The position numbers were made by a program, and so were the translations under genes. From positions 35,350,218 through 35,414,217 of the forward strand of contig OW121742.1 in the NCBI GenBank assembly GCA_933228675.1: 64,000 nt of DNA, in the 5' to 3' direction. Position 1 is the stretch's first letter. Each line of letters starts with the position of its first letter. Below are positions 46,560 to 57,580 of the stretch, one piece after another. The notes under the pieces are model-generated. The model worked only from the letters and a program-made list of their open reading frames with translations. It was not told the DNA's origin and did not search any database. The DNA comes from Stomorhina lunata (lineage: Eukaryota > Arthropoda > Insecta > Diptera > Rhiniidae).

Positions 46560-49500
46560 TCATAATAAAAATCCCAAGAAAAATAAGAAATTTTGGATTT
46601 TTTTTTCTTTTTTGAAAAAAAAAAATTTCTATAAAATAAAGAAATTTTCGAAAAATTTCTATAAAAATAAGAAATTTTCAGAAAATTCCCTATAAAGATA
46701 AGAAATTTTCAGAAAATTCCCTATAAAGATAAGAAATTTTCAGAAAATTCTCTATAAAAATAAGAAATTTTCAGAAAATTTTCTTCAAAAATAAGAAATT
46801 TTCAAAGATTTCCTATAAAAATAAGAATTTTTCAAAAAATTTCCTATAAAAATAAGAAATTTTTAAAAAATTTCCTATAAAAATAAGAAATTTTTGAAAA
46901 ATTTCATATAAAAATAAGAAATTTTTGAAAAATTTCCTAAAAAAATAAGAAATTTTTGAAAAATTTGCTATAAAAATAAGAAATTTTTGAAAATTTTCCT
47001 AAAAATCAAAAAAATTTTGAACAATTTCCTAAAAAATAAGAAATTTTAAAAAAAATTTCCTATAAAAATAAGAAATTATTCAAAAATTTCCAATAAAAAT
47101 AAGAAACTTTTGAACAATTTCCTATAAAAATAAGAAATTTTTGAAAAATTTCTTATAAAAAGAAGAAATTTTTTAAAAATTTTCCTATAAAAATAAGAAC
47201 TTTTTAAAAAATTTCCTATAAAATAAGAAATTTTTGAAAAATTTCTTATAAAAATAAGAAATTTTTGAAAAATTTCTAATAAAAATAAGAAATTTTTTAA
47301 AAATTTCTTATAAAAATAAGAAATTTTTGAAAAATTTCCTATAAATATAAGAAATTTTTGAAAAAATTTCTATAAAAACAAGAAATTTTGGAAAAATTTC
47401 CTATAAAAATAAGAAATTTTTGAAAAATTTCCTATTAATATAAGAAATTTTTGAAATATTTTCTATAAAAACAAGAAATTTTTTAAAATTTCCTATAACA
47501 ATAAGAAATTTTTGAAAAATTTCCTATAAAAATAAGAAATTTTTGAAAAATTTCCTATAAAAATAAGTAATTTTTGAAAAATTTCCTATAAAAATAAGAA
47601 ATTTTTTAAAAATTTCCTATAAAAATAAGAAATTTTTTAAAAATTACCTATAAAAATAAGAAATTTTTGAAAAATTTCCTATAAAATAAGAAATTTTTGA
47701 AAAAATTCTTATAAAAATAAGAAATTTTTGAAAATTTTCTTATAAAAATAAGAAATTTTTGGAAAATTTCCTATAAAAATAAGAAATTTTTGAAAAATTT
47801 CTTATAAAATAAGAAATTTTTTTAAAATTTCTTATAAAAATAAGAAATTTTTGAAAAATTTCCTATAAATATAAGAAATTTTTGAAAAATTTTCTATAAA
47901 AACAAGAAATTTTGGAAAAATTTCCTATAAAAATAAGAAATTTTTGAAAAATTTCCTATAAATATAAGAAATTTTTGAAATATTTTCTATAAAAACAAGA
48001 AATTTTTTAAAATTTCCTATAAAAATAAGAAATTTTTGAAAAATTTCCTATAAAAATAAGAAATTTTTGAAAAATTTCCTATAAAAATAAGAAATTTTTG
48101 AAAAATTTCCTATAAAAATAAGAAATTTTTGAAAAATTTCCTATAAAAATAAGAAATTTTTGAAAAATTTCCTATAAAAATAAGAAATTTTTGAAAAATT
48201 TCCTATAAAAATAATAAATTTTTGAAAAATTTCCTATAAAAATAAAAAATTTTTGGAAAATTTCCTATAAAAATAAGAAAATTTTGAAAAATTTTCTATA
48301 AAAATAAGAAATTTTTCCTATAAAAATAAGAAATTTTTGAAAAATTTGCTATAAAAATAAGAAATTTTTGAAAAATTTCCTATAAAAATAAGAAATTATT
48401 GAAAATTTTCCTATAAAAATAAGAAATTTTTGACAAATTTCCTATAAAAATAATCAATTTTTTTAAAATTTCCTATAAAAATAAGAAATTTTTGAAAAAT
48501 TTCCTATAAAAATAAGAAATTTTTGAAAAATTTCCTATAAAAATAAGAAATTTTTGAAAAATTTCCTATAAAAATAAGAAATTTTTGAAAAATTTCCTAT
48601 AAAAATAAGAAATTTTTGAAAAATTTCCTATAAAAATAAAATTTTTTGAAAAATTTCCTATAAAAATAAAATTTTTTGAAAAATTTCCTATAAAAATAAA
48701 AAATTTTTGTAAAATTTCCTATAAAAAAAGAAATTTTTAAAAAATTTCCTATAAAAATAAAAATTTCCTATACAAATAAGAAATTTTTGAAAAATTTCCT
48801 ATAAAAATAAGAAATTTTTGAAAAATTTCCTATAAAAATAAGAAATTTTTGGAAAATTTCCTATAAAAATAAGAAAATTTTGAAAAATTTTCTATAAAAA
48901 TAAGAAATTTTTGAAAAATTTCCTATAAAAATAAGAAATTTTTGAAAAATTTCCTATAAAAATAAGAAATTTTTGAAAATTTTCCTATAAAAATAAGAAA
49001 TTTTTGAAAATTTTCCTATAAAAATAAGAAATTTTTAAAAAATTTCCTATAAAAATAAGAAATTTTTGACAAATTTCCTATAAAAATAATCAATTTTTTA
49101 AAAATTTCCTATAAAAAGAAGAAATTTTTGAAAAATTTCTTATAAAAATAAGAAATTTTTGAAAAATTTCCTATAAAAATAAGAAACTTTTGAAAAATTT
49201 CCTATAAAAATAACAAATTTTTGAAAAATTTGCTATAAAAATAAGAAATTTTTCAAAAATTTCTTATTTTTATAGAAAATTTTTCAAAATTTTCTATAAA
49301 AATAAGAAATTTTTGAAAAATTTCCAATAAAAATATGAAATTTATGAAAAATTTCCTATAAAAATAAGAAATTTTTGAAAAATTTCCTATAAAAATAAGA
49401 AATTTTTGAAAAATTTCCTATAAAAATAAAATTTTTTGAAAAATTTCCTATAAAAATAAGAAATTTTTGTAAAATTTCCTATAAAAAAAAGAAATTGTTG

Positions 49501-49640
49501 CAAAATTTCCTATAAAAATTATAAATTTTTGAAAAATTTCCTATAAAATTAAGAAATTTTTGAAAAATTTTCTAAAAAAAAAAGAAATTTTTGAAAAATT
49601 TCCTATAAAAATAATTTTAAAAAAATTTTCTTTTGAAGAA
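46560..49640 (-). repeat. Minisatellite array A9 (31-bp unit, reversed), about 98 copies
   Basis: CCTATAAAAATAAGAAATTT/TTGAAAAATTT units. A signature AATATAAGAAATTTTTGAAATATTTTC then ACAAG occurs at about 47432 and 47962 (about 530 bp, about 17 units). The block TTGACAAATTTCCTATAAAAATAATCAATTT occurs at about 48430 and 49067. One or two units near 49255-49285 are inverted (TTATTTTTATAGAAAATTT). Confidence 0.96.
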
Positions 49641-50519
49641 AGAAATTATGGAATTAATTTTAAGCTTTAAAATTTCACTTTAAGCAACTTTAGCACTTAT
49701 TAATATTTGTAATTCAATTTAATTTTCCAATTTGTATTTACTATTTTAAATGGAATTTGCGGGTTAAACCGCAAATGTGAAAACTTCTTTACAATAAATT
49801 TTATTTATTAAAAGTTTTACGATGAGTGTGAGAAAATTTTTTAACATATTTTGCTTTCGTATGATACTAAAAGCTAATAAATTCCTTATAAGAAAATAAA
49901 ATTTAAAAATTGTTCTTCTTTATAAAAATCAAATTATTAAATATTTGTATAACTTTAAAAGAGTTTTCCTCGATTTATAAGTTATTTAGTTTAAAAATCC
50001 GCTGCTAATGTTTTCCTTTTTCTATTTGTTGCAATTTCTTTCTAATCGTGCGGCAACAAGACAAAAGAACATAAAAGTTGCATTAACATTCTGCCGCTTG
50101 AGAGTTGTAGCTACAGATCGGTTCAGTTCAGTAATAGAAGTTAGTGGGACACATAAGGTGAAAATGAAATTGAAGTAGAAAAAATAGTGGAACATTTTTC
50201 AAAAAGCTTCTCATTCATCTAGAAAAAACAAAAACGAGTGCAATTTTCATTCTTTGCGCATAGCATGCCACATGCTTCTTTTTTTTATTGAATGAGGAAG
50301 CAAAGAACAGCCCCAGAATTTTCATTTATGGCAGGTAAAAGTTTAAAGAAAAATTTTAAATATTTTACAGTCAAAACAAAAGCTTTAAAAAAGAAAAGTT
50401 TGCATGTGGAGAAAAAAATTAATGATTTAATTAGGTCAAATGCAATCATTTGTGTTTTAAAACGTTTCTTAAGATACGAGTAGAAAAGGCTCAAGAGCAA
50501 ACATTTTTTGTCTCTATAA
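49641..50519. other. Unique spacer
   Basis: Intron-like, including GAGAGTTGTAGCTACAGATC GGTTCAGTTCAGT near 50100-50135, which is less AT-rich than its surroundings. No gene recognised; small frames overlap on both strands at 50285-50500. Confidence 0.45.
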
Positions 50520-53500
50520 AAAAAATTTAAATTTTTGAAAAATTTTCAAGAATTTTTTATTTTGCCAAAAGGAAATTTTTTATTCTTTTAAAGAAATTTT
50601 CCAAAAATATCTTATATTAAAAAAAAAAAATTCTAATTTTTATAAGAAATTTTTCAAATTCCTAAAGAAAAATCTTCTACAAAAATTTTTGAAAAATTTC
50701 CTATAAACATTTTTGAAAAATTTCCTATAAACATTTTTGAAAAATTTGCTATCAAAACAATAAATTTCTGAAAATTTTCCAATAAAAATAAAAAATTTTT
50801 AAAGAATTCCTAAAAAAAATTTAACTTCCCATAAAAATAATTTTTTTTTTAATTTTCTATTAAAATAAGAAATTTTCGAAAAATTCCCTATAAAAAAAGA
50901 AATTTTTGAAAAATTTCCTTAAAAAAACAGTAAGAAATTTTTGAAAAATTTATTATATAAACAAGAAATTTTTTTAAAATTTCCTATAAAAATAAGAAAT
51001 TTTTTTAAAATTTCCTATAAAAATAAGAAATTTTTGAAAATTTCCTAAAAACATAAGAAATTTTTGAAAAATTTCCTATAAAAAAAAAATGTAAATATTT
51101 TCTATAAAAATAAGAAATTTTTGAAAAACTTCCTTTAAGAATAAGAAATCTTTGAAAAATTTCGTATCAAAATAATAAATTTTGGAAAAATTTGCTATAT
51201 TATTTTTATTATTTTTTTTGAAAAATTTCCTATAAAAATAAGAAATTTTTGAAAAATTTCCTTTAAAACTAAGAAATTTTTGAAAATATTCCTATAAAAA
51301 TAAGAAATTTCTCAAAAATCTCCTATGAAAATAAGAAAGTTTTGAAAAATATCCTATAAAAATAAGAACATTTTGAAAAATTTTGTATATAATAAAAAAG
51401 ATTTAATATCAAAATAAGAAATTTTTGAAAATTTTCGTAAAAAAATAAGAAATTTTTTAAAAAAAATTCTATAAAAAATAATAAATTTTTAAAAAAATTC
51501 AATATAGATATAAGAAATTTTTGAAAAATTTCCTATAAAATAAGAAATTTTTTAAAAATTTCCTTTAAAAATAAGAAATTTTCAAAAAATTTCCTATAAA
51601 AATAAGAAATTTTTGAAAAATTTCCTATAAAAATAAGAAATTTTCTATAAGAAATTTTTGAAATATTTCCCATAAGAAATTTTTAAAAAATTTCCTATAA
51701 GAAATTTTTGAAAAATTTTCTATAAAAATAAGAAATTTTTTTAAATTTCCTATAAAACTAAAAAAAAATTTTGGAAAATTTATTATAAAAAAATAAGTTT
51801 TTTTTTTGAAAATTTTACTATAAAAATTAAACATTTTTGAAAAATTTCCCATAAAAATAAGAAATTTTTGAAAAATTTTCTATAGAAATAAGAAATTTTT
51901 AAAAAAATTCCTATAAAAATAAGTAATTTTAGAAAAATTTTCAATAAAAATAAGAAATTTTTTAAAAATTTCCTATAAAAATAAGAAATTTTTAAAAAAT
52001 TCCTATAAAAATAAGAAAATTTTGAAAAATTTCCTATAAAAATAAGAAATTTTTGAAAAATTTCCTATAAAAATAAGAAAATTTTGAAACATTTCCTATA
52101 AAAATAAGAAAATTTTGAAAAATTTCCTATATAATAAAAAAATTTAATATCAAAATGAGAAATTTTTGATATTATTTTTGATATTCCTATAAAATAAGAA
52201 ATTTTTTAAAAATTTCCTTTAAAAATAAGAAATTTTCAAAAAATTTCCTATAAAAATAAGAAATTTTTGAAAAATTTCCTATAAAAATAAGAAATTTTTG
52301 AAATATTTCCCATAAGAAATTTTTAAAAAATTTCCTATAAGAAATTTTTGAAAAATTTTCTATAAAAATACGAAATTTTTTTAAAATTTCCTATAAAACT
52401 AAAAAAATTTTTGAAAAATTTATTATCAAAAAATAAGTTTTTTTTTGAAAAATTTACTATAAAAATTAAACATTTTTGAAAAATTTCCTATAAAAAATAA
52501 GAAATTTTTGAAAAATTTTCTATAGAAATAAGAAATTTTTAAAAAATTTCCTATAAAAATAAGTAAATTTTGAAAAATTTCCTATAAAAATAAGTAATTT
52601 TTGAAAAATTTCCTATAAAAATAAGAAAATTTTGAAAAATTTCCTATAAAAATAAGAAATTTTTGAAAAATTTCCTATAAAAATAAGAAAATTTTGAAAA
52701 TTTTCCTATAAAAATAAGAAAATTTTGAAAAATTTCCTATATAATAAAAAAATTTAATATCAAAATGAGAAATTTTTTAAAATTTTCGTAAAAAATGAGA
52801 AATTTTTTAAAAATTTTCGATAAAAAATAAGAAATTTTTAAAAAATTCAATATAGAAATAAGAAATTTTTGAAAAATTTCCTATAAAAATAAGAAATTTT
52901 TGAAAATTTTCGTAAAAAAATAAGAAATTTTTTAAAAAATTTCTATAAAAAATAATAAATTTTTAAAAAAAATTCAATATAGATATAAGAAATTTTTGAA
53001 AAATTTCCTATAAAATAAGAAATTTTTTAAAAATTTCCTTTAAAAATAAGAAATTTTCAAAAAATTTCCTATAAAAATAAGAAATTTTTTTAAAATTTCC
53101 TATAAAAATAAGAAATTTCCTATAAGAAATTTTTGAAATATTTCCCATAAGAAATTTTTAAAAAATTTCCTATAAGAAATATTTGAAAAATTTTCTATAA
53201 AAATAAGAAATTTTTTTTAAATTTCCTATAAAACTAAAAAAAAATTTTGGAAAATTTATTATAAAAAAATAAGTTTTTTTTTTTGAAAATTTTACTATAA
53301 AAATTAAACATTTTTGAAAAATTTCCCATAAAAATAAGAAATTTTTGAAAAATTTTCTATAGAAATAAGAAATTTTTAAAAAAATTCCTATAAAAATAAG
53401 TAATTTTAGAAAAATTTTCAATAAAAATAAGAAATTTTTTAAAAATTTCCTATAAAAATAAGAAATTTTTAAAAAATTCCTATAAAAATAAGAAAATTTT

Positions 53501-54510
53501 GAAAAATTTCCTATAAAAATAAGAAATTTTTGAAAAATTTCCTATAAAAATAAGAAAATTTTGAAACATTTAATATAAAAATAAGAAAATTTTGAAAAAT
53601 TTCCTATATAATAAAAAAATTTAATATCAAAATGAGAAATTTTTGATATTATTTTTGATATTCCTATAAAATAAGAAATTTTTTAAAAATTTCCTTTAAA
53701 AATAAGAAATTTTCAAAAAATTTCCTATAAAAATAAGAAATTTTTGAAAAATTTCCTATAAAAATAAGAAATTTTTGAAATATTTCCCATAAGAAATTTT
53801 TAAAAAATTTCCTATAAGAAATTTTTGAAAAATTTTCTGTAAAAATACGAAATTTTTTTAAAATTTCCTATAAAACTAAAAAAATTTTTGAAAAATTTAT
53901 TATCAAAAAATAAGTTTTTTTTTGAAAAATTTACTATAAAAATTAAACATTTTTGAAAAATTTCCTATAAAAAATAAGAAATTTTTGAAAAATTTTCTAT
54001 AGAAATAAGAAATTTTTAAAAAATTTCCTATAAAAATAAGTAAATTTTGAAACATTTCCTATAAAAATAAGTAATTTTTGAAAAATTTCCTATAAAAATA
54101 AGAAAATTTTAAAAAATTTCCTATAAAAATAAGAAATTTTTGAAAAATTTCCTATAAAAATAAGAAAATTTTGAAAAATTTCCTATATAATAAAAAAATT
54201 TTAAATCAAAATGAGAAATTTTTGAAAATTTTCGAAAAAAATAAGAAATTTTTTAAAAATTTTCGATAAAAAATAAGAAATTTTTAAAAAAATTCAATAT
54301 AGAAATAAGAAATTTTTGAAAAATTTCCTATAAAACTGAGAAATTTTTGAAAATTTTCCTATAAAAATAAGAAATTTCGGAAAAATTTCCTATATAAATA
54401 AGAATTTTTGAAAGATTTCGTATAAAAATATGAAATTATAAAAATTTTTGAAAAATTTCGTAAAGAAAAATAAGAATTTTTTTTAAATTTCTTATTAAAG
54501 GAAGTTTTCT
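50520..54510 (-). repeat. Minisatellite array A10 with a 1.48-kb higher-order repeat
   Basis: Reversed 31-bp A-type units, heavily diverged on the left. From about 51390 onward the array is two copies of a block of about 1480 bp. AATTCAATATAGATATAAG lies at about 51497 and 52974; GATATTATTTTTGATATTCC lies at about 52168 and 53646; and the AAGTTTTTTTT...ACTATAAAAATTAAACATTT motif lies at about 51797/53277 and 52437/53917. Each block itself holds two related halves. The array ends 80 bases before the host exon. Confidence 0.95.
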
Positions 54511-54588
54511 CAAAATTCCTTATTGTTAGACGATATTAAAAATGTAGTTTTTAGAATATTTGAAATCAAAACAAAACATTGTACTTAC

Positions 54589-54750
54589 CGAATGTTCATT
54601 TAGATGCGATTCCAATTCAGCACAAGTCAACATAGTGGCTTCAGATAGGGTGGGTGAATTTTCCATTTTATGTTCCATGTCACGTAACCATTTACGTAAT
54701 TCTTTGGGATCTTCACAGGAGCCCACATTACGACTGTTATCATCCAGCAG
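54589..54750 (-). CDS. Next internal exon of the same spectrin-repeat-like gene
   Basis: A strong acceptor (TTTTCTTTTGTCTAACTTGCAG on the minus strand, AG at 54751-54752) opens 162 nt (54 codons) that end at a TCG codon followed by the perfect donor GTAAGT. The exon is phase 0 at both ends, matching the upstream exon across a 359-bp intron. The peptide starts LLDDNSRN and contains PKELRKWLRDMEHKMEN and CAELESHLNEHS. The W-L-x-x-M-E pattern followed by a second amphipathic helix with ExxSHLNEH is what spectrin repeats look like. The reading frame continues past the donor for 20 codons before a stop, but the splice site is far better evidence. The gene must continue on both sides of the window. 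No further exon was recognisable in the 54.5 kb to the left, so the next intron is very large. Confidence 0.85.
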
Positions 54751-55109
54751 CTGCAAGTTAGACAAAAGAAAATAATACAATAAATTTTTAATGAAATTTA
54801 TAATTAGCCAAGACAAGAGCCTAAAAACCCAAGAACAATAATCCTAGACAACTGCGTCATTGACTAGTAAAAAGTTAAACAAACATTAAACAAGTGTGGG
54901 TAAAATTCACCTTATCGAGTTTTCAACTTTTAAATGGTTTTTTTAACATACTAAAAATATATCCACAACAAAGTCATCAACCCATGAAACTCAACTTCAA
55001 CTTATCCAAGGCATATATAGTTGGGACAATAACCATTTATCTGTTCTTCTTAATTAAACCCACCATGAGAACAGGTTTAACCTAAGATTTTCACCCATGT
55101 CAAACTCAC
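54751..55109 (-). other. Short 359-bp intron between the two host exons
   Basis: The intron begins GTGAGT and ends TTGCAG on the minus strand and joins two phase-0 exons. It is ordinary AT-rich sequence without satellite repeats, in contrast to the two flanking introns. Plus-strand open frames seen here have no independent support. Confidence 0.8.
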
Positions 55110-55418
55110 CTTAAAACTTTTATCCAAATTATGCTCCAAAACACTAGTGGCGCCTTCAATCTCACACCTGGCCTCTTTGCATGTATCCAAGAGGTTGGTG
55201 TCCATGATATAATTGTAATTCGTTTGGATGGCAGCCCAAAAATCATCTTTACCCGAACCAATGCCCAAGGTGGCAGCACTGCTGTGCATGGACGATGAAC
55301 TGTGACCACTACCCCAAGAATAGCGATTGTATTTAGTGTTGCCATGGCTTGTATGAGGACTCTTGGAGGGGTGAGCCATTTGGGCCAATTGGTTGGTTAA
55401 ATTGCGTTCGGTGTTTTT
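55110..55418 (-). CDS. Internal exon of a spectrin-repeat-like protein (tentatively klarsicht/nesprin/AKAP6-like)
   Basis: Reading right to left, a pyrimidine-rich tract ending TTTTTAG (acceptor AG at 55419-55420) precedes 309 nt of open frame (103 codons). The frame ends at an AAG codon followed by the donor GTGAGT. Both ends are phase 0. The first half is low-complexity (Ser/His/Thr/Gly-rich, including SSSSMHSS), typical of a disordered linker. The second half is rich in charged and aromatic residues (KDDFWAAIQTNYNYIMD, then CKEARCEIEGATSVLEHNL) and looks like the start of a helical spectrin-type segment. Codon composition and GC content are clearly higher than in the surrounding satellite DNA. 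No start codon is needed because the frame is open from the acceptor. That this is a real exon is well supported. The family name is an inference from memory of spectrin-repeat KASH/AKAP proteins and is not secure. Confidence 0.82.
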
Positions 55419-55669
55419 CTAAAAATAAAAAAATTAATCGAAACATTTAATTTTATATATCATAAAAATCTTGTCAAATTTATAAGTACAAATATCTCAG
55501 ATATCTCCGAGGAAGCAGCTAATTTTTAATGTGGAATATCTTTGTTAATCTTATTTCGATTAAAGGGAGGATCCCACAGAGTTGTGGGAAGGGTTCGTAA
55601 GACGATAAATTTGATTCAGAGTGATCCTTAGGGGAATGTGCCATAAGCGTCCATTATTGTCGCTACAAA
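55419..55669 (-). other. Start of the upstream intron (right-open)
   Basis: AT-rich sequence beyond the acceptor of the 103-codon exon. No further exon was recognised to base 64000, so this intron is at least 8.5 kb. Confidence 0.5.
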
Positions 55670-56056
55670 AGTTCAAAAGTTTTCTATAGAAAATCTTTCG
55701 ATATCGAAAGTTTTATATTAGAAATCTTAAGGTATTGCCAGTTTTATATTGAAAAGCTTTTGATAAGGAATGTTTGTTAATTAAAATTAAGCTTTAGGAA
55801 ATCAGTTGATAAAAAAGATTTCTATCCCAAATACTTCGACAACAAAAGTTTTTTATAGGAAATTTTTTTATATCAAAATTATAGAAATCCTTTCTACATC
55901 GGAAGTTTTATATAAGAAATCTATTTTATTGGAAATAATATTTTAAGTTGAAAACTTTTTACATTAAAAGTCTATAGAAAAGCTCTTGAGATTCGAAAGT
56001 TTATTATAGGAAATCTTTCGACATCGAAAGTTTAATATGTATAAGAAAACTTAAGA
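55670..56056 (+). repeat. Degenerate repeat family G (about 31 bp), left part
   Basis: Loose repeats of GAAAGTTTTCTATAGAAA followed by ATCTTTCGATATC, about 31 bp. The first unit carries the exact TTTCTATAGAAA palindrome of family B and a second palindrome CTTTCGATATCGAAAG. Later units are strongly decayed. The array is split by the Tc1/mariner element and continues after 57358. Confidence 0.7.
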
Positions 56057-56058
56057 TA

Positions 56059-57355
56059 AAGAGTGTTCTAAAAAAAATATGCATTTACTATTTTAGACAA
56101 AATTTATCCATAGTGCAAGAAATAATTTATTTTTTGATCAAGTTAGTTTCTATAGATATGTCAGATACTATTATTTTAGAAATTATTAATTTTCAATAGT
56201 TATTTCAATCAAAATGGACTGCGAAAAAAAAGTTCGTGAAAATATAATTAAAACTTTTCAAAAAAATCCGTCATGGACTTTTAAAAAAATAGCTAAAAAT
56301 TTGAAAGTTGACCCTCGAACGGTTTCTAATGCCATCAGACGGTATAAGGAAAACCTGAGCATTGAAAGAAAACCTGGATCAGGGAGGAAAAAAGGTCCTA
56401 CAGATATTGGTAAGACAAAATTAGTCGAGCGACTCTTTCGAAGAGCGCCTAACACTTCTTTAAGAAAAGCAGCTCGTACGGTGAAATGTTCTACGAATTT
56501 TGCACATAGAGTCAAAGCTTATGCTGGACTGAAGACATACAAAGTCCAAAAGGTTCCAGATCGTATTGCTATAAAGAACTTAGAAGCAAAAAAACGAGCG
56601 AAAAATTGAAGTCTGATTTTATAAAAAAAATACACCTGTTGTGTGATGGATGATGAAACATACGTACTGGCAGACTTTTCTCAACTTCCTGGTCAAGATT
56701 TTTATGTTGCTGATAAACGGGGCAATGTTCGGCAAGAGTTTCGCACAAAAAAACAAACAAAATTCCCTAAGAAGTTTCTCGTGTGGCAAGCTATTTGCAG
56801 TTGTGGCAAAAGAAGTAAAGTATTTGTGGCATCTGGCACAATAAACACAGAAATTTTTATAAAGGAGTGCCTACAAAAACGGTTGTTACCCTTTTTAAGA
56901 GAGCACAGAGTGACTACATTTTTTTGGCCCGATTTGGCATCATGCCATTATGGAAAAAAGGCACTTGAGTGGTACTCAAAGAATAATGTCATTTTTGTAC
57001 AACGAGAGGCAAATCTACTTAACTGTCCAGAACTTCGGCCTGTGGAAAGGTATTGGGCTCTGGTAAAAAAGGAATTGAAGAACACAGGAAAGATTTCCAA
57101 GAACATGTCCGATTTTAAGCGCAGGTGGAACACATGCTCCAAAAAGGTATCAGAAGCAACTGTAAAATCTTTAATGGGAGGGTTTCCGAAAAAAGTCGAT
57201 AATTTTGCAAAACCCGAGTACTAAGTAAACATTTTAATGCTAAATGATTTTGTATAATATGTCATTATATTTGCGTATTTTGTAGAGTTTTTATATTAAA
57301 AGGTTTGATTTTTATTTAAGAAAATCCAACTACAAATTTTATTTAGAGCACTCTT
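56059..57355 (+). mobile_element. Tc1/mariner element, DD37E type (1297 bp)
   Basis: The ends AAGAGTGTTCTAAA (56059) and TTTAGAGCACTCTT (to 57355) are inverted repeats with one mismatch. TA dinucleotides flank both sides (56057-56058 and 57356-57357), the target site of this superfamily. Length and gene layout fit the mosquito/fly ITmD37E-type group. The internal gene is a broken transposase, so this copy is likely dead. Confidence 0.9.
56214..57224 (+). pseudogene. Tc1/mariner DD37E transposase, broken by frameshifts
   Basis: The N-terminal part (56214-56609, 131 codons) has a helix-turn-helix (WTFKKIAKNLKVDPRTVSN), a GSGRKKG linker and a second helix-turn-helix (SLRKAARTVKCSTNF). A stop then occurs. 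Bases 56600-56640 read sensibly only in another frame (KLKSDFIKKIHLL), implying a one-base loss followed by a compensating gain. The C-terminal part (open from 56643 to 57224) holds MDDETYV (first Asp), WPDLASCHYGK (second Asp) and ELRPVERYWAL (Glu). There are 37 residues between the second Asp and the Glu, hence DD37E. The full length would be near 336 residues. The catalytic residues are all present; only the joint is damaged. Confidence 0.9.
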
Positions 57356-57357
57356 TA

Positions 57358-57580
57358 ATGGCAGTATTTAATTAGAAAGCTTTCGACGTTTAATGTTTTT
57401 AGTAGAAAGCTTTAGATGTTAAAAGTTTCCTATGGGAAAGCTTTTGATATTGAATGTTTTCTTTAGGAAATTTTTCTATGCAAACATTTTCTATACGAAA
57501 GTTTTCTGTCCAAAATATTTTGGCGACAAAAGGTTTATATAAGAAATCATTATACATTAAACCGATTCGAAAGTTTTCTA
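57358..57580 (+). repeat. Degenerate repeat family G, right part
   Basis: Continues the GAAAGCTTTCGAC / TTTTCTATACGAAAG style units seen at 55670-56056. It shows that the Tc1/mariner element jumped into an existing decayed array. Confidence 0.65.

Larger units (their letters stand above)
1..54588 (-). other. Giant intron (left-open), mostly satellite and transposons
   Basis: After the GTAAGT donor at 54588-54583 no exon with credible splice sites and coding content was found down to base 1. The host intron is therefore at least 54.5 kb, unless a non-host gene or the real gene end lies within it. Its content is mostly tandem arrays (families A to F), one Transib, two mini-me-like elements and AT-rich unique spacers. 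The annotation as intron is an inference from the open phase-0 exon. Confidence 0.6.

Noticed and set aside
50100..50160. Possible promoter (GGTTCAGTTCAGT initiator-like wording)
   Set aside because: Only a short initiator-like match without TATA or a following gene; too weak to call.
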